Notes under the pieces: model-generated
Database searches by the model: none
What the model was told of the DNA's origin: nothing
The model's input: only the letters and a program-made list of their open reading frames with translations
Made by a program: the position numbers and the translations under genes
Shown: positions 59,270 to 64,000 of the stretch, one piece after another
Layout of the letters: every line of letters begins with the position of its first letter
How positions within the stretch are numbered: position 1 is the first letter of the stretch
NCBI GenBank assembly: GCA_039033855.1
Contig: JBCCBV010000011.1
Location: 1 to 64,000 of the forward strand
From: JBCCBV01 sp039033855
GTDB taxonomy: Bacteria; Planctomycetota; Phycisphaerae; Phycisphaerales; Phycisphaeraceae
Direction: 5' to 3'
DNA length: 64,000 nt

Positions 59270-60772
59270 ATGAATCTGGACGGCTCCCGTGCCGTCGCCC
59301 GCAACCCTGCTGGAGTGCCCACTTTGATCGAAGCCGACCCCTCGCTCGTGCCCGCCGACCTGACACCCGCCATCGAGCGGATGTGGGGCGTGTCTGCCGG
59401 GAAGATCCTCGCCGTGGAACAAGCGTGCCCACCCGATGGGCCGGCGCCGGTGTTCACCGCGGCGGGGCGGTACACCGCACGGGGGTGGACCGAGTGGACG
59501 CGCGGCTTTCAATACGGGTCGGCGGCGCTGCAATTTGAGGCGACCGGCGATTCCGACATGCTCAACCTGGCCCGCCAACGGACCCGCGGGGACATGGCGC
59601 CGCACCTGACCGCCACCGGCGTGCACGACCACGGCTTCCAGAACGTTTCGACCTACGGCAACCTCTGGCGCCTGGCCAAGGCGGGGCGGTTCGACGCGAC
59701 GCCCGAAGAAATCGAGGTCTACGAAACCGCGCTGCGGGTCTCAGGCGCCGTGCAAGCCATGCGCTGGGCCAAGACCGACGACGGCGGCGGGTACGTCTAT
59801 TCCTTCAACGGGCCGCAGTCGCTGTTCGTCGACACCCTCCGCAGCCTGCGGGCACTGGCGATCAGCCACGCGCTCGGACACGAGCTGCACGGCGAGCAAG
59901 ACGCGCACATCAGCCTGCTCGGCCGGCTGATTCAGCACGCTCGCAGCACGGCCCGCCACAACGTTTGGTACGGCGGTTCGTCGCCCTACTTGCCCGAAGG
60001 CGAGCTGCGCGACGCCTACGACCTGCGGGGGCGCACGTCGCACGAGTCGATCTTCAACCCCAACAACGGCGTGTTCCGCTGCCCGTCCACCCAGCAGGGC
60101 TACTCGCCGTTCAGCACGTGGACGCGTGGGTTGGCCTGGGCGATGCTGGGCTTCGCCGAGCAGCTCGAGTTCCTCGACACCCGCACCGACGCCGAGTTGG
60201 AGCCCTATGGCGGACGGGCCGACGTGGAGGCGATGATGCTGTCCGCGGCGCAGGCAACTTGCGATTTCTACGTGGAACACACCCCGCCCGACGGCGTGCC
60301 TTACTGGGACACCGGCGCGCCGGGCCTGGCGTCGATCCCCGATTGGCGCGACGCGCCCGCCGACCCTTACAACGAGCACGAACCGGTCGATAGCTCCGCC
60401 GGGGCGATCGCGTGTCAGGGCCTCGTCCGGCTGGGCGCACGGCTGTCACAGAGCAAAGCGGCGGGCGCGGCGGAGTCGGGCGGCGCCTACCTGTCTGCGG
60501 GCCTCAAGACGCTCGCGACGTTGCTCGGCGAGCCTTACCTCGGCACCGACGCCGACCACCAGGGGCTGCTGCTTCACAGCGTGTACCACCGGCCGAACGA
60601 CTGGGATTACATCCCGCCCGGGCGTTCGATCCCCTGCGGAGAAGCCTGCATGTGGGGCGATTACCACCTGCGCGAAGCGGCGCTGCACGTGCAGCACCTG
60701 GCGCAAGGCGGAACGGGGTATCGCTTTTTTGAGCCCGCCCCTCGGGCGTCGGTCGCGGGGGTATCGTCATGA
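59270..60772 (+). CDS. Unsaturated glucuronyl hydrolase-like protein (GH88)
   Basis: An alpha/alpha-barrel protein of about 500 residues related to unsaturated glucuronyl hydrolases. Landmarks are TARGWTEWTRGFQYG, the Asp in GVHDHGFQNVSTYG, FSTWTRGLAWAMLGFAE, PYWDTGAPGLASIPDWRDA and CGEACMWGDYHLREAAL near the end. Such enzymes remove the 4,5-unsaturated uronate that lyases leave at chain ends, which fits the three lyases of the island. No signal peptide, so it works in the cytoplasm. The start is uncertain: ATGs at 59222, 59231 and 59270 are all possible and none has a clear Shine-Dalgarno. Its stop overlaps the SDR gene (ATGA). Confidence 0.8.
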   Translation: MNLDGSRAVARNPAGVPTLIEADPSLVPADLTPAIERMWGVSAGKILAVEQACPPDGPAPVFTAAGRYTARGWTEWTRGFQYGSAALQFEATGDSDMLNLARQRTRGDMAPHLTATGVHDHGFQNVSTYGNLWRLAKAGRFDATPEEIEVYETALRVSGAVQAMRWAKTDDGGGYVYSFNGPQSLFVDTLRSLRALAISHALGHELHGEQDAHISLLGRLIQHARSTARHNVWYGGSSPYLPEGELRDAYDLRGRTSHESIFNPNNGVFRCPSTQQGYSPFSTWTRGLAWAMLGFAEQLEFLDTRTDAELEPYGGRADVEAMMLSAAQATCDFYVEHTPPDGVPYWDTGAPGLASIPDWRDAPADPYNEHEPVDSSAGAIACQGLVRLGARLSQSKAAGAAESGGAYLSAGLKTLATLLGEPYLGTDADHQGLLLHSVYHRPNDWDYIPPGRSIPCGEACMWGDYHLREAALHVQHLAQGGTGYRFFEPAPRASVAGVSS

Positions 60773-61548
60773 GTCGCGCGATCGCCCTGATCACCGGCGG
60801 GTCGCGCGGCATCGGCCTGGGCGTCGCCCAGGAACTCGCGCGGTCCGGGTTCGATGTCGCCATTACGGGCCGCAGGCCGGCCGAAGACGCCGGCGTTGCG
60901 CAAGCCCTCGCTTCGCTCGAAGCGCACGGCGGGCGGGCGGCGTACTTCGCCTCCGACGTCGCCGACCTGGACCAACACGAGCCGCTGCTCGACGCGGTGG
61001 AATCGGCGCTCGGCGGGCTCGACGTGCTGGTGAACAACGCCGGCGTGGCGCCCGACGTGCGGGCCGACATCCTGGAAGCCGATGCGGCGTCGTTCGACCG
61101 GTTGATCTCGATCAACCTCCGCGGCCCCTACTTTTTGACCCAGCGGGCCGCCCGTCGATTGGTCGAGCGTCGCAAGGCCCAGCCCGAATCGCGCTGCAGC
61201 GTGGTCTTTGTGGGTTCGATCAGCGCGGACATCGCGTCGATCAACCGCGGGGACTACTGCCTGTCCAAAGCCGGCATCGGCATGGCGGCCAAGCTGTTCG
61301 CGACGCGGCTCGGGGAGCACGGGATCCCGGTGTACGAGGTCCGGCCGGGCATCATCGCGACCGACATGACCGCCGGCGTGCAAGAGAAGTACGAGAAGCT
61401 GTTTGCCGACGGTCTGGCGATCGAACACCGGTGGGGCACCCCCGAGGACGTGGGCAAGGCCGTCGCGGCGCTCGCACGGGGCGACTTCCCGTACGCCACC
61501 GGCCAGCACATCATGATCGACGGCGGGCTGAGCACGCCGCGTCTTTAG
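60769..61548 (+). CDS. SDR-family reductase, possibly for the keto-deoxy uronate
   Basis: A 259-residue classical short-chain dehydrogenase. It has the cofactor motif ITGGSRGIGLGVA, DVLVNNAGVAP, the Ser in VFVGSISADIASINRGD, the YxxxK pair in DYCLSKAGIGMAAK, and VRPGIIATDMTAGV. Annotation as ketoacyl reductase would be only generic. Because it is translationally coupled to the GH88-like gene, reduction of 4-deoxy-L-erythro-5-hexoseulose uronate to 2-keto-3-deoxygluconate, as done by SDR enzymes in alginate pathways, is the most sensible inference. Confidence 0.85.
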   Translation: MSRAIALITGGSRGIGLGVAQELARSGFDVAITGRRPAEDAGVAQALASLEAHGGRAAYFASDVADLDQHEPLLDAVESALGGLDVLVNNAGVAPDVRADILEADAASFDRLISINLRGPYFLTQRAARRLVERRKAQPESRCSVVFVGSISADIASINRGDYCLSKAGIGMAAKLFATRLGEHGIPVYEVRPGIIATDMTAGVQEKYEKLFADGLAIEHRWGTPEDVGKAVAALARGDFPYATGQHIMIDGGLSTPRL

Positions 61549-61605
61549 CGGTCTAGATACGTGTCGTTGCCCGCAAACGTGTTCGTTGCCATAGCGTGCC
61601 AAGGC

Positions 61606-62679
61606 TCACCCGGATCGAGGTGACGCGTGCGCCGAAGCCTGCGTAACCCCGCGAGAAAGCTCGTGCAGGAGCGGCTTGCCGGCGCACCAGCGCTCGAGTT
61701 CATCCAGCATGGCCGCGCCCATGGCCTGACACTCGCTGCCGGTCGATCCCGCGATGTGCGGGCTGAGCCACACGTTGGGCAGCGTGTACAAGGGAGAGTC
61801 GGGCAACGGGGGCTCGTGCGGATGCGTCACGTCGAGCAGGAAGTCCAGGTCCGGGCGTTCGCGCGCCACCTCGATCAACTCGGGTTCGTTGACCACCGCG
61901 CCCCTTGAGGTGTTGATCAGGCAGGCGCCTTGCGGCATCGAGCGCAACAGGGCTCCGCCGACGATGCCCTCGGTTTCGGGCAGCCATGGGGTGTGCAACG
62001 AAACCACACGGCTGGTCTCGAAGAGCTCGGGCAGTTGGACCAGCGCCGCTCCGATCTGGGCGGCTTTGGCCTTGTCGATGTAAGGGTCGTAAGCGACCAC
62101 CTCCGCCTGCGTGCGGGCCAGGCGCTCGGCGACGGCCTGACCGATCAGGCCGAGCGATACCAGGCCAACACGGGCGCCGTGCATGCCCACTCCGACGTCC
62201 GGCGCCAAAGCGGCCGGGCTCGATGGACGGCCGCGTAAGGCGCTGGCGTGACCCCAAAACCCTTTGAGCCCGAGGACCACCTGCGCCGCGGCGAACTCGG
62301 CCGTAGGCCCGGCGTTAATCGCCGACGCCGAGCACACGCGCACCCCGCGTTCCCAGGCGGCGTCGGTCATAAACCCCGCCACCGACCCGGCCGCATACAG
62401 CACGAGTTCTAAGTTGGGCAGCGCCGCAAGTACCGACGGTTCCAACCGGGGCATGCCCCAGCCCGAGAGGACCACACGCACATCGGTAAGCCCGTCGACG
62501 CAAGCGTCCGAACCCATGAACTCCGCAGGGTCGAACCGACCCGGCGCCCGGCCGGACAGCAACTCGGCGCGATCACGACCGGCAGCCCCATACACGGCGC
62601 CAAGCGTGTCGGGGTCGAGCAGAAATGCGGTAGGGATCGGTTGGCCGGCTCGAAGCATACGGGTCTCTATCGCATCCAT
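61606..62679 (-). CDS. D-isomer-specific 2-hydroxyacid dehydrogenase
   Basis: A 357-residue NAD-dependent dehydrogenase. The nucleotide-binding part is VGLVSLGLIGQAVAERLA, with VVAYDPYIDKAKAA after it; the catalytic residues are Arg in LINTSRGAVVNEPEL, the acidic residue in LLDVTHPHEPPLP and His in VWLSPHIAGSTGSE. VVLYAAGSVAGFMT belongs to the catalytic domain. It could reduce hydroxypyruvate, glyoxylate or a sugar-acid fragment. The ATG at 62679 gives a normal N terminus. It is the last complete gene of the island on the right and runs opposite to the GH88-SDR pair. Confidence 0.87.
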   Translation of the reverse strand: MDAIETRMLRAGQPIPTAFLLDPDTLGAVYGAAGRDRAELLSGRAPGRFDPAEFMGSDACVDGLTDVRVVLSGWGMPRLEPSVLAALPNLELVLYAAGSVAGFMTDAAWERGVRVCSASAINAGPTAEFAAAQVVLGLKGFWGHASALRGRPSSPAALAPDVGVGMHGARVGLVSLGLIGQAVAERLARTQAEVVAYDPYIDKAKAAQIGAALVQLPELFETSRVVSLHTPWLPETEGIVGGALLRSMPQGACLINTSRGAVVNEPELIEVARERPDLDFLLDVTHPHEPPLPDSPLYTLPNVWLSPHIAGSTGSECQAMGAAMLDELERWCAGKPLLHELSRGVTQASAHASPRSG

Positions 62680-62863
62680 GTCCTGCACGAGCGGCAAGCC
62701 TAGCGAAGCGGGCGTCCCCGCGGCATGCTGACCCGCACGTCGGCGCTCCACCGAATGGGCTGCGCGGGACCCGGTACAAACCTACCCAACAGACCTCACC
62801 CGGGCGACAGAAAGATCGGTCACGCATCCCGCAAGAACGACCTCGGAATGTCCCCGCAATGGC

Positions 62864-63472
62864 CCCTGCGGGCCAGTGTCGAGCGCACGTCTGTCGCGCC
62901 GCGGCGCCGCGATCTTTGAGGACCAACTCGCCGACCTCACGCTCCAGATGCACGCCGTCCACGGCGCCGGGTACGGCTCGCCGCTCGACGACAAGCTCCA
63001 AACCGACTGGCGGGACGTCTACACCCCGGCGTTCGAGCGTGCGTATCAGCGGGTGCGCGACCAGGTCTCTTCCGCGGCACGCTGGGCGTTCGACGACCTG
63101 GTCAAGCGCGTGCCCAGCCTGATCCCCGCCAACCCCACGCCTCAGTTGGTGCTCGGCGACCTCTGGGCCAACAACATCCTGGTCGACGACGCCCACCCCG
63201 ACCGGCCGACGATCACCGGGCTCATCGACCCCAGCCCGCTGTTCGCCGACGTCGAGTACAAGCTGGCATACCTGCAACTGTTCAAAACAGTGAGCGACCG
63301 ATTCTTCGAGCGGTACAACCAGAAACGGCCGATCCGCGTCGGGTTTCACCGCCGACGCGAGATCGATTGGCTGGGCACGATGCTCGAACACGTCGATCGG
63401 TTCGGCGACCAACGCCTGGCGTCGATCGAAGAGCTGGCCCGGCGCGCGTGGTGGTACGGCCCGCGGGATTGA
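62864..63472 (+). pseudogene. 5'-truncated copy of the fructosamine-kinase-like gene
   Basis: From about 62864 the sequence matches codons 128 onward of the intact kinase gene at 36461-37447 to the stop codon, with about 19 changes in 196 residues (about 90% identity). The N lobe with the nucleotide-binding Lys is absent, and the first in-frame codon that could start is a GTG at 62876. The catalytic loop reads VLGDLWANNIL in place of VHGDLWANNIL, and DVEYKLAYL replaces DVEYELAYL. The reading frame itself stays open. I regard it as a remnant rather than a working kinase. The 184 bp before it carry no recognisable gene. Confidence 0.8.
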
Positions 63473-63485
63473 TTACGTGTAATCA
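63470..63485. promoter_or_regulatory. Palindrome upstream of the sulfatase, first site
   Basis: TGATTACGTGTAATCA has perfect 7-bp arms around GT and overlaps the stop codon of the kinase remnant. The half-site GATTAC is the same as in the lacI operators at 50455-50486, but the spacing is 2 bp shorter. Probably a regulator binding site for the sulfatase gene. Confidence 0.5.
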
Positions 63486-63489
63486 CACG

Positions 63490-63509
63490 ATTGATTGCAC
63501 GCAATCAAT
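63490..63509. promoter_or_regulatory. Palindrome upstream of the sulfatase, second site
   Basis: ATTGATTGCACGCAATCAAT has perfect 9-bp arms around a central AC, starting 4 bp after the first palindrome. Together the two sites form a compact regulatory region about 130-170 bp before the sulfatase start codon. A TTGACA at 63538-63543 could be a -35 box, but no good -10 follows it. Confidence 0.5.
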
Positions 63510-63639
63510 GTGCTTTGCCTTGCGATGTCGGTGTATTTTGACAGAATGTGACAAACGCAACGTCGGGAATCGGCGCGGAGGCGGGCAGGATACGGCGTTG
63601 GCCTTAAGGAATACGGATTCCATTCAGGAGACTTCTGCT

Positions 63640-64000
63640 ATGCGCACATTGATAATGCTTGGCCTTGTGCTGTGGACGATCACTTCTGGACCCGCTGTGC
63701 ACGGGGGCGAACAGCCGAACGTTCTGTTCATCTCGATCGACGACCTGCGCGTGGAACTCAACACGTACGGCCAAACGTGGATGCACACGCCAGCAATCGA
63801 CGCGCTTGCGCGGGAGGGCGTGCAGTTTGATCGAGCCTATAGCCAGATGGCGATCTGTCACCCGTCGCGAGCCAGCGTGCTTACCGGCAAGCGGCCCGAA
63901 TCCGTAGGAATCACGACCTTGCGGATGGCCGTACGCACGGCGGCTCCGGAGGTCGTCACGCTGCCGCAGCACTTCCGAGCTCATGGCTATGTCGCCGAAT
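63640..64000 (+). CDS. S1 sulfatase (iduronate-2-sulfatase-like), 5' end only
   Basis: The first 120 residues of an exported sulfatase; the gene runs off the right edge. Signal peptide about residues 1-22 (LIMLGLVLWTITSGPAVHGG). NVLFISIDDLRVEL supplies metal-binding Asp residues, TPAIDALAREGVQFDRAYSQ follows, and CHPSRASVLTGKRPE holds the Cys of the CxPSR motif that is converted to formylglycine. VTLPQHFRAHGYVAE fits the iduronate-2-sulfatase-like branch. It would remove sulfate from an acidic glycan. The ATG at 63640 has CAGGAG about 10 nt upstream. Base composition here is visibly less GC-rich than in neighbouring genes. Confidence 0.9.
   Translation, partial: MRTLIMLGLVLWTITSGPAVHGGEQPNVLFISIDDLRVELNTYGQTWMHTPAIDALAREGVQFDRAYSQMAICHPSRASVLTGKRPESVGITTLRMAVRTAAPEVVTLPQHFRAHGYVAE

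Overview
The window is a contiguous piece of a high-GC bacterial chromosome that most resembles a marine member of the Planctomycetota, class Phycisphaerae. The reasons are PEP-CTERM surface proteins with dockerin-like Asp/Asn-rich repeats, a pseudopilin of the H-X9-DG type, an S1 sulfatase, and glycan-degradation genes mixed with ordinary housekeeping genes. The taxonomic call is inferred from gene content; no rRNA gene is present.

Positions 1 to about 34.9 kb look like core chromosome. After the 3' end of a GH17-like glucanase come aspS, asnB and an exo/endonuclease-phosphatase (minus strand), then riboflavin synthase, rlmN, a small zincin and a GH67-like glycosidase. A long minus-strand run follows: cdaA-ybbR, proA, a HAD hydrolase, a LURP-one protein, a membrane-anchored protein, purL with a fused PurS-like region, and polA. 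Next are moxR, an orphan ABC ATPase, a pair of related membrane proteins, pheA, an M48 protease, sppA, an NAD-type isocitrate dehydrogenase, an LPG-synthase-like membrane protein, an RNase HI, a zinc-ribbon coiled-coil protein and tRNA-Ala(GGC). A divergent dprA follows; its C-terminal domain lies in a different frame across a CG dinucleotide run.

From about 37.5 to 62.7 kb lies a catabolic island for uronate-containing, probably sulfated polysaccharide. Its minus-strand arm holds a LacI regulator with a candidate autoregulatory operator pair, two tandem PEP-CTERM paralogues, a pseudopilin, a GH10 xylanase, a PEP-CTERM/dockerin polysaccharide lyase, a sugar-binding protein, two permeases (one with large membrane insertions) and an alginate-lyase-family lipoprotein. 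A second arm holds a heparinase II/III protein, a uronate-dehydrogenase-like enzyme, DgoD, two TIM-barrel isomerases, a Gfo/Idh oxidoreductase, an AraC regulator and a KDPG-type aldolase. On the plus strand are a GH88-like unsaturated glucuronyl hydrolase with an SDR reductase; a 2-hydroxyacid dehydrogenase closes the island. A sulfatase starts at the right edge. Together they outline surface capture and cleavage, import, removal of the unsaturated uronate, and routing through 2-keto-3-deoxy sugar acids to pyruvate. The keto-deoxy sugar acid kinase and the importer ATPase are not in the window.

The island is bracketed by two copies of one gene. An intact fructosamine-kinase-like gene (36461-37447) lies on the left. 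A copy truncated at its 5' end, about 90% identical in protein and with the catalytic-loop HGD changed to LGD, lies on the right (62864-63472). This suggests the island boundaries are recombination scars. No CRISPR array, rRNA, transposase or integrase was seen. No stretch longer than 300 bases lacks a gene.
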